A stretch of 64,000 nt of DNA from Periweissella cryptocerci (GTDB taxonomy: Bacteria; Bacillota; Bacilli; Lactobacillales; Lactobacillaceae), in NCBI RefSeq assembly GCF_004358325.1, contig NZ_CP037940.1, positions 1,922,001 through 1,986,000 on the forward strand, written 5' to 3'. The notes under the pieces were generated by a model, which was given only the letters and a program-made list of their open reading frames with translations, had not been told where the DNA came from and searched no databases. How positions within the stretch are numbered: the first letter of the stretch is position 1; each line of letters starts with the position of its first letter. Below are positions 55,788 to 64,000 of this stretch, one piece after another. A program made the position numbers and the translations under genes.

Positions 55788-56189
55788 TTACAGACCAGTA
55801 ACTGTCTTAATCCGTGTCATGGCCTTCTTCAAGGCAACTTCAGCCCGTTTTTGGTCAAATTCGTCATTGCTCAAGCGTGATTCAGCCCGTTCTTTGGCAG
55901 CTTGTGCCCGGACTAAATCAATTTTATCTTGGTCTTCAGAAGTTTGTGCAACAATGATTGCAGCTGAGTCTTTGAATTCCAAGACACCGTCATTAACGAA
56001 AACTTGTTTAATTGAGTAATCAGCGAATGTTAGTCGCATAACCTCAATTCCTAAAACTGCGATGACTGGAACGTGGTTGGCCATTACCGTTTCATAACCT
56101 GCTGAAGTCCCAAAAGTAAGCATCCGAACAGAGCTGTACGTTTGGTTAACACCATCAGGAGTGGTTAATGACACTGTGATTGTGTTCAT
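55788..56189 (-). CDS. atpC: F-type ATP synthase epsilon subunit, isolated gene
   Basis: 133 aa. N-terminal beta-sandwich (TVSLTTPDGVNQTYSSVRMLTFGTSAGYETVMANHVPVIAVLG) matches the epsilon pattern G-x-x-x-(L/V)x-NH-x-P. The C-terminal helix pair (AKERAESRLSNDEFDQKRAEVALKKAMTRI) is typical. In the complex it links gamma to the c-ring and regulates ATP hydrolysis. It should be last in the atp operon, but no other atp gene is near. The start at 56189 fits GGAGG at 8 nt. Either a relocated single epsilon or an extra paralogue. Confidence 0.85.
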   Translation of the reverse strand: MNTITVSLTTPDGVNQTYSSVRMLTFGTSAGYETVMANHVPVIAVLGIEVMRLTFADYSIKQVFVNDGVLEFKDSAAIIVAQTSEDQDKIDLVRAQAAKERAESRLSNDEFDQKRAEVALKKAMTRIKTVTGL

Positions 56190-56295
56190 GATCATTTCCT
56201 CCAGTTATTATTCTTTGTAATTATATCATAAATGTTATTAAACCGGCTTTTTCTGGCACAATTAAAGCAAAAAATACTCTGGAATTAGGTTAGCG

Positions 56296-56530
56296 GATTC
56301 TTTCCACTCCGTAAAATTTTTTCGTTTGGCCACCATGGTTCCGCAAGCTGCGCGAGTCTCACTCAGTTTGCGGAGCGAGTTGCACTATCTCCACAAATCC
56401 AGCAATCTAAGCTCCGTTAAAATTACGGCCACTGAACCGAACCTCACAAGACCGCACTTTGGCTTGGGAGGCTGCTTCCAGCGTGGTGCGCCAAGCAATT
56501 TCCAGGCACACAGTGGAGCAATACACAGTA
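56296..56530 (-). repeat. Rearranged MITE-related structured element
   Basis: Contains the type A right part in reverse: CCTCACAAG/CTTGGGAGG around the loop ACCGCACTTTGG, then CAGCGTGGTGCGCCAAGCAATTT. The rest (TTCGTTTGGCCACCATGG...) resembles the element at 40326. Ends CTTTCCACTCCG and CAGTGGAGCAA are weak inverted repeats. No target duplication found. Confidence 0.5.
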
Positions 56531-56534
56531 ACAT

Positions 56535-56566
56535 AAAAAAGCGCCAACGTTATAAACGTCAGCACT
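56535..56566 (-). terminator. Terminator of xylB
   Basis: On the minus strand AGTGCTGACGTT/AACGTTGGCGCT (with G-U pairs), then TTTTTTATG. Confidence 0.75.
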
Positions 56567-56582
56567 ATTTTCATTTGTTAAA

Positions 56583-58085
56583 TTAAAGTGAACGACGGTA
56601 ATTCATCAATTCGTGGCTAATTTCTGCAGTTGCAGCGTAAGCCTTCTTGTAGATGTTGTGCACAGTTTCGTATTGAGCGGCACGTGCTGGGTCTGGCAAG
56701 TATTCCTTACCAAATGAGATGAATGACGCAGCAGCATCTTGAACAGTATCAAACCAGCCAAGACCAACAGCAGCAATCATTGCAGCACCCATACCAGGGC
56801 CTTGTTCGTTCTTCAATGAGACAACCTTCTTGTTGAAGATGTCGGCTTGAATTTGTAACCAGAGCGGTGACTTAGCACCACCACCGATTGAAACAACCGT
56901 ATCAAAGTCAGCACCAACTTCATCGTAGATATCAAAGATGTCTTTGAATGAGAAGATAATACCTTCCAAGATTGAACGGACAAAGTCTGACTTCTTGTGT
57001 GTATCATCAACACCCAAGAATGAACCACGAATGTCACCATCGGCATAAGGAGTTCGTTCACCAACGATGTATGGTGTGAAAATCAAACCATTAGCACCAA
57101 CTGTTGATTCGGCAGCTGATGAAACCATTTCAGTAAAGTCATCGTTAGCAGCAAAAGTGTGCTTGTACCAGTTAAGTGAGTGACCAGCGGCCAACGTAAC
57201 ACCCATTGAGTAGAACTTGTTTGGAATTGCGTGGTTGAAGAAGTGTAAACGACCGTTGTAATCAACGTTTGAGTTATCTTCGTACTTCAACACAACACCA
57301 GAAGTCCCAATTGATGACATCACCATGTTAGGTTGCAAGATACCAGAACCAATCGCACCAGCAGCGTTATCAGCAGCACCACCAAATACCTTAGTAGCAG
57401 TAGTCAAACCTGAGAACAATGCGTAACTATCAGAAATGTTACCAGCCAAGTCAATTGATTCAATCAATTCTGGGAAGAATGATGCATCAAGATCAAAGGC
57501 TTCTTGAACTTCTTTAGACCAAGTCTTGTTAGCAACGTCAAGTGCAACTGTACCAGCAGCATCTGAGTATTCCATTGCCAATTGACCAGTCATGCGGTAA
57601 CGAACGTAGTCTTTAGGGAGTACGAAAGTCTTTGCTTGTGAGAAGATTTCTGGTTCGTTTTCTTTAACCCAGAGAATCTTAGGAAGGGTGAAACCTTCAA
57701 GCGCAACGTTACGCGTAACGTTGATGAATTCTTGACCCATCTTTTCAGCAATTTCTTTAGTTTGTGGCGTCGTACGAGTATCGTTCCACAAGATTGCTGG
57801 ACGGAGAACTTGGTTTTTGTCATCCAAGAGCACCAAACCGTGCATTTGACCTGAGAATGAGATACCTTCGATTTCTTCAGGCTTCAAGCCATCTTTAAGA
57901 ATCAAACGAACGATTGAAACAGTCGTTGCTGAAACCCAGTCTTCAGGGTTTTGTTCTGAATAACCTGGCTTGGGGTGTGACAAATCATAGTCGAAGCTTT
58001 GTTGGGCAACAATGTTACCTTCGCGATCAACGGCAGAAACCTTAACGGCTGAAGTCCCGAGATCGACACCGAGTACATAACTCAT
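56583..58085 (-). CDS. xylB: Xylulokinase
   Basis: Phosphorylates D-xylulose to xylulose 5-phosphate (EC 2.7.1.17). 500 aa, FGGY family. Phosphate-1 motif [13 protein letters not shown] at the N-terminus, substrate loop [11 protein letters not shown], and the FGGY signature region [17 protein letters not shown] near residue 405. The start at 58085 is set by AGAGGA; an upstream in-frame extension has no support. Transcribed after xylA, with a terminator-like hairpin in between that should lower its level. Strong codon bias. Confidence 0.96.
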   Translation of the reverse strand: MSYVLGVDLGTSAVKVSAVDREGNIVAQQSFDYDLSHPKPGYSEQNPEDWVSATTVSIVRLILKDGLKPEEIEGISFSGQMHGLVLLDDKNQVLRPAILWNDTRTTPQTKEIAEKMGQEFINVTRNVALEGFTLPKILWVKENEPEIFSQAKTFVLPKDYVRYRMTGQLAMEYSDAAGTVALDVANKTWSKEVQEAFDLDASFFPELIESIDLAGNISDSYALFSGLTTATKVFGGAADNAAGAIGSGILQPNMVMSSIGTSGVVLKYEDNSNVDYNGRLHFFNHAIPNKFYSMGVTLAAGHSLNWYKHTFAANDDFTEMVSSAAESTVGANGLIFTPYIVGERTPYADGDIRGSFLGVDDTHKKSDFVRSILEGIIFSFKDIFDIYDEVGADFDTVVSIGGGAKSPLWLQIQADIFNKKVVSLKNEQGPGMGAAMIAAVGLGWFDTVQDAAASFISFGKEYLPDPARAAQYETVHNIYKKAYAATAEISHELMNYRRSL

Positions 58086-58142
58086 GGCATAATCCTCTTT
58101 TTTATATTTTTTAGTAGTGGTTAAATTCATGTTAATTGTAAG

Positions 58143-58180
58143 AAAAAAGGAGCGGAAAGCATAGCTTTCCACTCCTTTAG
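58143..58180 (-). terminator. Hairpin between xylA and xylB (partial terminator)
   Basis: On the minus strand GGAGTGGAAAGC/GCTTTCCGCTCC with a 3-nt loop, then TTTTTT, 17 nt past the xylA stop and 58 nt before the xylB start. Probably lets part of the transcripts through. Confidence 0.75.
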
Positions 58181-58196
58181 AGTATTGAATAACTAA

Positions 58197-59534
58197 TTAC
58201 TTACCAAGAACTGAGAAGATGTAGTTGTTCAAAGTTGCCTTAAGGCGTTCGAGGTGACCAGACTTAGTAGTTGCAAGAATTTCTGCATCAGTCTTACCAA
58301 GTACGTAGTTTTCGAAGTCAACAAGAGTTAACTTGCCTGCTTCGAAGTCAGCACCGATACCTGAGTCAAATGATGAGTAACGGTCTTCGATAACATCGTC
58401 GAATACGCGGTCTTCAATCAACTTAGCAGCAACCTTCAAACCAGCGGCGTAAGTATCCATACCAGCCATGTGGGCGTAGAACAAGTCTTCAACTTCGAAT
58501 GATTGACGACGAACCTTTGAATCAAAGTTCAAACCACCGGTAGGAAGACCACCGTTCTTAAGGAATTCGTACATAACAAGAGTAGTTTCGTAGATGTCAG
58601 TAGGGAATTCATCGATATCCCAACCAATCAACTTGTCACCCATGTTGGCGTCAAGTGAACCGAGCATACCAGCTTCACGAGCTACGCGAACTTCGTGTTC
58701 GTAAGTGTGACCAGCCAAGTAAGCGTGGTTACCTTCAAGGTTAAGCTTGAAATCGTCTTCCAAGTTGTATTCCTTAAGGAAAGCAATAGTAGTAGCTGAA
58801 TCAGCATCGTATTGGTGAGTAGTTGGTTCCTTTGGCTTAGGTTCAAGCAAGAATTGACCAGTGTAACCAATTTCGTTAGCGTAATCTTTAGCCAAACGGA
58901 AGAAAGCAGCGATGTGCTTTTGTTCACGCTTCATGTCAGTGTTCAAGATTGAGTCGTAACCTTCACGACCGCCCCAGAAGACGTATGATTGTGAACCAAG
59001 ACGCTTAGCAATTTCAAGTGAGTGTTTGATTTGGGCTGCTGAGTAAGCAAATACGTCAGCAAATGGAGTAGTAGCACCACCAGCAACGAAACGTGGGTTA
59101 GTGAAGAGTGAAGCAGTGTTCCAAAGAAGCTTCTTACCAGTTTCTTGCATCTTTTCTTCGATCTTGTCGATAACACGATCCAAGTTTTCGTTAGTTTCTT
59201 TAAGTGATGAACCTTCAGGAGCAAGGTCACGATCGTGGAAGGCGAAGTATTCAACACCAAGCTTGTCCATAAATTCGAACATGTAGTCTACCTTAACCAA
59301 TGCTTGTTCCATTGGGTCAGTAACATTATCCCAAGGACGGAGTGCAGTACCGTCACCGAATGGGTCAGTCAAGCGTTGGTCCATAGTGTGCCAGTAGGCA
59401 ACTGAGAACTTCAACCATTCCTTCATAGGCTTGCCAGCAACAAGTTCGTCGGCGTTGTAGAAGTTGAAGCCTTTACCGGCGTTCAATTCTGAGTTACCAA
59501 GGTATTGAACCTTTTCGAAATCAAATAAAGACAT
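58197..59534 (-). CDS. xylA: Xylose isomerase
   Basis: Converts D-xylose to D-xylulose (EC 5.3.1.5). 445 aa, the class II length. Active-site motifs: [13 protein letters not shown] (histidine and aspartate), [36 protein letters not shown] and GSLDANMGD for the two metals. ATG at 59534 with GGAGG 8 nt upstream. First gene of xylAB, controlled from the region at 59535-59720. Codon use is strongly biased, as in highly expressed genes. Confidence 0.97.
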   Translation of the reverse strand: MSLFDFEKVQYLGNSELNAGKGFNFYNADELVAGKPMKEWLKFSVAYWHTMDQRLTDPFGDGTALRPWDNVTDPMEQALVKVDYMFEFMDKLGVEYFAFHDRDLAPEGSSLKETNENLDRVIDKIEEKMQETGKKLLWNTASLFTNPRFVAGGATTPFADVFAYSAAQIKHSLEIAKRLGSQSYVFWGGREGYDSILNTDMKREQKHIAAFFRLAKDYANEIGYTGQFLLEPKPKEPTTHQYDADSATTIAFLKEYNLEDDFKLNLEGNHAYLAGHTYEHEVRVAREAGMLGSLDANMGDKLIGWDIDEFPTDIYETTLVMYEFLKNGGLPTGGLNFDSKVRRQSFEVEDLFYAHMAGMDTYAAGLKVAAKLIEDRVFDDVIEDRYSSFDSGIGADFEAGKLTLVDFENYVLGKTDAEILATTKSGHLERLKATLNNYIFSVLGK

Positions 59535-59597
59535 TTGATGTTCCTCCATATATTGTGTGAGTTATTTTATGATTGCTAAGTTAGCTCGTTGAGTAGA

Positions 59598-59618
59598 TTA
59601 GTCTAACCAACCAACTAA
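59598..59618 (-). promoter_or_regulatory. XylR-like operator upstream of xylA
   Basis: On the minus strand TTAGTTG-N7-AGACTAA: left arm identical to the family in this window, right arm 5 of 7. Lies 64 nt before the xylA start. Confidence 0.5.
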
Positions 59619-59705
59619 CTAGCTTATGTGAATACTTTACCGTCATTATTCATGAAATGCAAGCCTTTTCTTAAACTTAGTTCAGTCACACACAATGAAA
59701 AATCA

Positions 59706-59719
59706 TGAAAACGGTTACT
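59706..59719. promoter_or_regulatory. cre-like box upstream of xylA
   Basis: TGAAAACGGTTACT fits 13 of 14 positions of the CcpA consensus. About 170 nt before xylA. Confidence 0.55.
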
Positions 59720-60300
59720 GTCGTGCGTTCAGTGGGTTTTCATGAGATAAAATTAATTGTGATCTTAGCGGATTGTCAAAGAAAAAGCGTTTTTATTGGT
59801 GGTGGCGCGGTTATAGATAAGCACGTGAAAACAACTTATTAAACGCAACCGTTAAATTTGTTAAGTAGTGCAAGGCACCATGTTTGGATGATAGCGGTTA
59901 TTGAATAATACGCTGTGTATGAAAGTTATGCGACGATGCATTAACTTAATGCGGAAAACAGTAACGAGGCGGGATGAGTTTGGGCTCCTCTCATTTTGGG
60001 AAAGATTCGCTGCCAAACAAAAATTTTTCAAATGAAAAAAGCGAATTTGTATTTGGAAAACAAATAGTTGGATGAAATTACGTTATATAAAGGAAAGAAA
60101 AATAATCGCGCGAGTTATGTGGATGTTCAGTGTCGAAAATAATGCATAAAAATTCACAAATTCGATGATTGAATTAAGTGCAAGTTTAGATGGTCAATGT
60201 GCCTGTAAAGGTTGATAACAATGGGTTCTTGGTGAAAAAATGAGTGCAAAGAACACAAATGTAAGCAATTACAAAAGAATTGTTAAATTCATAATTTTTT
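59720..60300. other. Gene-free stretch between divergent xylA and the symporter gene
   Basis: No open frame with ribosome site, no MITE and no clear hairpin. At 60262 TGTAAGCAATTACA is a weak cre-like or palindromic site. No xylR gene is present in this window. Confidence 0.5.
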
Positions 60301-60309
60301 CACAACTGG

Positions 60310-60330
60310 TTGGTTGCTTTAAACAATTAA
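60310..60330 (+). promoter_or_regulatory. XylR-like operator over the symporter promoter
   Basis: TTGGTTG-N7-CAATTAA inverted repeat. The -35 TTGCTT (60314-60319) lies inside it; after 17 bp follows the -10 TATTAT (60337-60342). Confidence 0.65.
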
Positions 60331-60357
60331 CCATGATATTATATTTCATATCGCGAA

Positions 60358-60371
60358 TGGTAACGGTTTCA
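60358..60371. promoter_or_regulatory. cre box of the symporter gene
   Basis: TGGTAACGGTTTCA, 13 of 14 consensus positions, about 16 nt past the -10, a typical place for CcpA repression. Confidence 0.65.
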
Positions 60372-60458
60372 AAAGCTTGTTAAGCTTTGAATTAAGTTAC
60401 TAATTCAACAAATACTTATATCATTTATTTTATTCTCCAGGAAAGAGGAATTTATATT

Positions 60459-61940
60459 ATGGACGCACAAGTTCAAAAAAATGATGAATTTGCTAAGTTA
60501 ACAACCTGGGACCGGATGAGTTATGGTTTTGGTGATTTCGCCCAAAACTTGATCTTCGGGACTGTTGGTGGTTTCCTTGCATTTTATCTGATTAACATTA
60601 ACGGTATCTCAGCTGCAATTGGTGGAACGATTTTCTTAATCGTCCGTTGGATTAATGTCATTTGGGATCCATGGGTTGGTACTGTAGTTGATAAGGCTAA
60701 GCCTACCGCCGCTGGTAAATATCGTCCATTCATTATGCGATTTGGTATTCCATTGGTTATCTTAGCTGCGTTGCTCTTCTTGCCAGTTGGTTCTGTATTG
60801 GGCCAAGGTACTGTTGCAACAATCGCTTATGCGTTCGTTTCATACATGGCAACTGCCATGATTTACTCATTCGTTAACATTCCATATGGTGCCTTGAATG
60901 CATCATTGACACGTGACGAAGGTGAAATTAACAAGTTGACTTCAACACGGATGATGCTTGCTAACACTGGTAATCTCTTGGTTTACACATTGTTCCCATT
61001 GTTCGTTCAAATGGCAACTTCATATGACAACAAATCAACTGATACTGGATTCTTCGGTCTTAAGTTGAACATGGGTGATTACTCTAATCCAAAGGCCGCT
61101 GGCGCTTGGTTTATGGTCTTCGGGATTTACATGGTACTTGGTGCGATTTTGTTATTCTTCACTTACAAGGGTACTAAAGAACGTGTCCTTCCTTCTGAAG
61201 AATCAGTTGAACAAGTTAAGTACACTGATTTGTTTGCTGAATTTGCTCGTAACAAGGCACTCCGTGTGCTTGGTTTGTTCTTCCTTATCGGATTTACATT
61301 CATGTTCTTTGGTAACACTGCATGGCCATTCTTCATGCAATACTCATTTGGTGCTAACAACTCACAATCTGCTTTGATGGCATCAATCGGTTTGATTGGT
61401 TCTATCCCAGGTATCGCACTTGTTTCATTATGGCCAATGCTTCGTAAGACTTTGGGTAAGAAGGGTTTCTTCTACACATTCCTTACGATCTTCATCATTG
61501 GTACACTCTTGCTTTGGGCATGGTCAATGGATTACTCAAACATTTGGTTGGGTTACATCGGTCGTTTCCTTATGCAATGGGGTCTTACTTCTGCTACTGG
61601 TTTCATGTGGGCATTGGTTCCTGAAGTTGTTTCATACGGTGAATACACTTCTGGTAAGCGGGTTGCTGGTATCATTAACGCCATCATGGGTCTGTTCTTC
61701 AAGATTGGTTTGGCATTAGGTGGTATCATCCCACTTTACATCATGTCACTTACTCACTTTAGCGCTAAGTTAAAGGAACAAACTGCAAGTGGTTTACTTG
61801 GTATTCAAATTTCAATGATTTGGTTGCCAATTGCCTTTGCAATCATCGCAATGGTTATTATCAGCCGTTACCCATTAACGGATGCATATGTTGCTAAGAT
61901 GAATGCTGACTTGAAGGTTGGTAAGCACGCTAACGATTAA
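60459..61940 (+). CDS. GPH-family xyloside/xylose:cation symporter
   Basis: 493 aa, 12 helices, glycoside-pentoside-hexuronide symporter family (XynT/XylP-like). Start DRMSYGFGDFAQNLIFG, then WDPWVGTVVDKAKPTAAGKYRPF is the family signature after helix 2. ALVPEVVSYGEYTSGKR in the second half is also typical. Placement between xylAB and a xylosidase indicates xylose, xylobiose or xylosides as substrate. Promoter with XylR-like operator and cre. It lacks the C-terminal IIA-like domain found in LacS-type members. Confidence 0.92.
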   Translation: MDAQVQKNDEFAKLTTWDRMSYGFGDFAQNLIFGTVGGFLAFYLININGISAAIGGTIFLIVRWINVIWDPWVGTVVDKAKPTAAGKYRPFIMRFGIPLVILAALLFLPVGSVLGQGTVATIAYAFVSYMATAMIYSFVNIPYGALNASLTRDEGEINKLTSTRMMLANTGNLLVYTLFPLFVQMATSYDNKSTDTGFFGLKLNMGDYSNPKAAGAWFMVFGIYMVLGAILLFFTYKGTKERVLPSEESVEQVKYTDLFAEFARNKALRVLGLFFLIGFTFMFFGNTAWPFFMQYSFGANNSQSALMASIGLIGSIPGIALVSLWPMLRKTLGKKGFFYTFLTIFIIGTLLLWAWSMDYSNIWLGYIGRFLMQWGLTSATGFMWALVPEVVSYGEYTSGKRVAGIINAIMGLFFKIGLALGGIIPLYIMSLTHFSAKLKEQTASGLLGIQISMIWLPIAFAIIAMVIISRYPLTDAYVAKMNADLKVGKHAND

Positions 61941-61952
61941 TGTTAAATAATC

Positions 61953-61985
61953 AATAGATCTCGCAATTGCGAGGTCTATTTTTTT
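61953..61985 (+). terminator. Terminator of the symporter gene
   Basis: AATAGATCTCGC/GCGAGGTCTATT stem, then T-run. Confidence 0.9.
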
Positions 61986-62076
61986 ACGCAAAATCACGCT
62001 GAAAGCTCTTGTGAAAAAGGCATTAAACTCGGCAAATTAGGCACAAAGTGATTTCTTTTGGATTAATTTGCTAAAG

Positions 62077-62109
62077 CTAGTTGCGTCAAACAACTAACAG
62101 TGTTATATT
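62077..62109 (+). promoter_or_regulatory. XylR-like operator and promoter of the xylosidase gene
   Basis: CTAGTTG-N7-CAACTAA inverted repeat (62077-62097). The -35 TTGCGT (62081-62086) is inside it; a 17-bp spacer leads to TATATT (62104-62109). The same layout as at the symporter gene. Confidence 0.7.
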
Positions 62110-62125
62110 ATATTTATCAACTAAT

Positions 62126-62139
62126 TGTTACCGCTTACA
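62126..62139. promoter_or_regulatory. cre box of the xylosidase gene
   Basis: TGTTACCGCTTACA fits all 14 positions of the CcpA consensus and lies 49 nt after the operator start, as at the symporter (48 nt). Confidence 0.75.
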
Positions 62140-62197
62140 AAGCAAGCTCATCTTGTCACTTGCGGCGGTCATAATTACATAAAGAAAGGTCAATAAC

Positions 62198-63838
62198 ATG
62201 CAAATTCAAAACCCTGTTTTACCTGGTTTTAACGCGGATCCATCAATCATCCGCGTTGAAGACACTTACTACATCGCTAACTCAACTTTCGAATGGTTCC
62301 CTGGCGTTCAAATCCACTCATCAAAGGATTTGGTTCACTGGAACTTGATCACACACCCATTGTCTAACACTACTTTGTTAGACATGAAGGGTAACCCAGC
62401 CTCAGGTGGTATCTGGGCACCTGACTTGTCATACGCTGATGGCAAGTTCTGGTTGATTTACACTGACGTTAAGATTACTGATGGTGCCTTCAAGGACATG
62501 ACTAACTACTTGACGACTGCTGAAGATATCATGGGCCCATGGTCAGAACCAATCAAGATGAACGGTGTTGGTTTTGATGCCTCATTGTTCCACGATGATG
62601 ATGGCCGCAAGTACTTGATCCAACAAACTTGGGATCACCGCGAATACAAGCACCCATTTGATGGTTTGACTTTGACTGAATACAATGTTAAAGAAGAACG
62701 TTTGATGCCAGAAACTGCCCGTACTGTATGGCGTGGTACTGATGTTAAGCTTGTTGAAGGTCCTCACATCTACAAGATGAACGGCTTCTACTACATCTTC
62801 GCTGCTGAAGGTGGTACTGTGTTTACCCACCAAGAAGTTGTTGCGCGTTCTAAGTCATTGGATGCTGATTCATTTGAAGTGCAACCTGGTGAAGTCTTCT
62901 TGACTAACTTCGACACTCCATACAGCTACTTACAAAAGCAAGGTCACGGTGCCCTTGTTGAAACTCCAGGTGGTGAATTCTACTACGCATCATTGACTGG
63001 TCGTCCATGGAACCACGAAAACGAATCAGTTACTGACCCACGTGGTTGGTCAACGCTTGGTCGTGAAACTGCTATTCAAAAGGTTGAATGGGATGAAGAA
63101 GGCTGGCCACACATCGTTGGCGGCCACGGTGGTCAACAATTCGTTGATGCACCTAAGGATGCCATCTTGACGGAAGCACCAGCTGACCACTCACAACACT
63201 CAGACTTTGATACTCCAGAAATGGACATCAACTTCAACACGTTGCGTGTGCCATTTGATAACAAGATGGGTGAAATCAAGGACGGTTCATTGTTCTTGAA
63301 GGGTCAAGGTTCATTGGCTAACCAATTCGACTTATCATTGATTGCTCGTCGTTGGCAAGCATTCTACTTTGACGCTACTACTAAGGTTAAGTTTGATGCT
63401 AAGTCATACCAAGCAATGGCTGGTTTGACTAACTACTATAACAACAAGCACTTCTCAACAATTTCAATTACTTGGAACGAAGTTAACGGCCACGTGATTG
63501 AATTGACTCAAAATGATCGTGATAGCTACACTTCATTCTTAAAGGATGACGCAATCAAGATCCCTGAAGGTACTGAATGGGTTTGGTTCCGCACTAAGGT
63601 TCGTAAGGAATCATACACTTACGAATACTCATTTGACGGTACTAACTTCATCGAAATCCCAGTAGTCTTTGACGCAGCCATCCTTTCAGATGATTACGTT
63701 AACCAAACTATGGGTGGATTCTTCACAGGTGCCTTTGTTGGTATGTACGCAATGGATTACTCAGGTTATGGCGAAACTGCTGAATTCGACTTCTTTGATT
63801 ACAAGGAATACGGCGAATTTGCAGACGACGTGAAGTAA
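62198..63838 (+). CDS. xynB: Xylan 1,4-beta-xylosidase, GH43 family
   Basis: Releases xylose from xylobiose and short xylo-oligosaccharides (EC 3.2.1.37). 546 aa without signal peptide, so intracellular and dependent on uptake. Catalytic base in NPVLPGFNADPSI, pKa-modulating aspartate in GFDASLFHDDDG, catalytic acid glutamate in LVEGPHIYK. The C-terminal beta-sandwich (about residues 345-540) is typical of the GH43 beta-xylosidase C2 domain. Codon bias is high. With the symporter and XylAB it completes the route from xylobiose to xylulose 5-phosphate. Confidence 0.95.
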   Translation: MQIQNPVLPGFNADPSIIRVEDTYYIANSTFEWFPGVQIHSSKDLVHWNLITHPLSNTTLLDMKGNPASGGIWAPDLSYADGKFWLIYTDVKITDGAFKDMTNYLTTAEDIMGPWSEPIKMNGVGFDASLFHDDDGRKYLIQQTWDHREYKHPFDGLTLTEYNVKEERLMPETARTVWRGTDVKLVEGPHIYKMNGFYYIFAAEGGTVFTHQEVVARSKSLDADSFEVQPGEVFLTNFDTPYSYLQKQGHGALVETPGGEFYYASLTGRPWNHENESVTDPRGWSTLGRETAIQKVEWDEEGWPHIVGGHGGQQFVDAPKDAILTEAPADHSQHSDFDTPEMDINFNTLRVPFDNKMGEIKDGSLFLKGQGSLANQFDLSLIARRWQAFYFDATTKVKFDAKSYQAMAGLTNYYNNKHFSTISITWNEVNGHVIELTQNDRDSYTSFLKDDAIKIPEGTEWVWFRTKVRKESYTYEYSFDGTNFIEIPVVFDAAILSDDYVNQTMGGFFTGAFVGMYAMDYSGYGETAEFDFFDYKEYGEFADDVK

Positions 63839-63865
63839 TTCTGTTAAATTAATGCAATTGAAAAT

Positions 63866-63953
63866 GAAGTGAGACAAAAGGTTTCAGCCTTTTGTCCCAC
63901 GTTAACAAGCCCGGTTTCTACCTTACTACGATAAGGAGAAATCGGGCTTGTTT
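63866..63953 (+). repeat. Type C element after the xylosidase gene
   Basis: A hairpin GTGAGACAAAAGG/CCTTTTGTCCCAC is followed by the type C hairpin AAGCCCGGTTTC...GAAATCGGGCTT and a T-rich tail. The left end matches the IS1182-like end; the right IS-like end is missing. It probably serves as terminator. Confidence 0.65.
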
Positions 63954-63954
63954 T

Positions 63955-64000
63955 GTTCTGTTTCGTCTGACGTGGAATTGAATAAAATGTGATGAGATGT
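63955..64000 (+). mobile_element. MITE copy 11, cut by the window end
   Basis: GTTCTGTTTCG then TCTGACGTGGAATTG and AAAATGTGATGAGATG: left end of a type B element starting right after the T-rich tail of the type C hairpin. Confidence 0.75.

Overview
The window looks like chromosomal DNA of a low- to mid-GC Gram-positive lactic acid bacterium (order Lactobacillales; a heterofermenter of the Weissella/Leuconostoc type is my best guess, without proof). The reasons are strong AGGAGG-type ribosome sites, rho-independent terminators after most genes, a rich peptide-use gene set (PepI-like, PepX, Opp, two PepO, PepF), ECF-type biotin uptake, DHA2 drug exporters, and a xylose/xyloside block with cre boxes. 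I saw no rRNA, tRNA, CRISPR array or prophage.

Layout: 1-2.2 kb holds the end of a proline iminopeptidase-like hydrolase and the biotin pair birA-bioY. 2.4-8.4 kb holds pepX (minus strand), an amino-acid permease with a folded upstream region, and alr. 8.5-10.5 kb holds a guanylate-kinase-like gene and a pair of cell-envelope proteins of unknown role. 10.8-13.7 kb is a polar amino-acid ABC transporter operon. 14.6-21.4 kb is the oligopeptide transporter oppDFBC with oppA under its own promoter, followed by two tandem pepO genes, an amino-acid exchanger, and a minus-strand trio pepF/XRE regulator/methyltransferase. 31-41.6 kb holds a membrane-anchored hydrolase, three DHA2 exporters, a VOC protein, an ABC-F protein, a pentapeptide-repeat protein and a NUDIX hydrolase. 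44.5-49.7 kb holds a PadR/DUF4097-type operon and a heterodimeric ABC exporter. 50-56 kb holds small proteins, UspA, a PanE-like reductase, a deoxynucleoside kinase, a large coiled-coil orphan and an isolated ATP synthase epsilon gene. 56.6-63.8 kb is the xylose regulon (xylAB, a GPH symporter and a GH43 xylosidase) with three matching operator-like inverted repeats and cre boxes.

The most striking content lies between genes. About eleven copies or pieces of a non-coding mobile element (MITE-like) share terminal inverted repeats that start GGCTCTATTTCG. Several are flanked by 7-8 bp target duplications, and many sit next to or inside transcription terminators. Their interiors fold into hairpins whose stems co-vary between copies around a nearly fixed 12-nt loop (CCAAAGTGCGGT or its complement). 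One copy is split by an IS1182-like insertion sequence placed in its central palindrome. That IS has its own small non-autonomous relatives in the window, built around a second co-varying hairpin.

Functionally, the genes describe a proteolytic, amino-acid-importing, pentose-using bacterium whose intergenic space has been heavily colonised by these structured elements.
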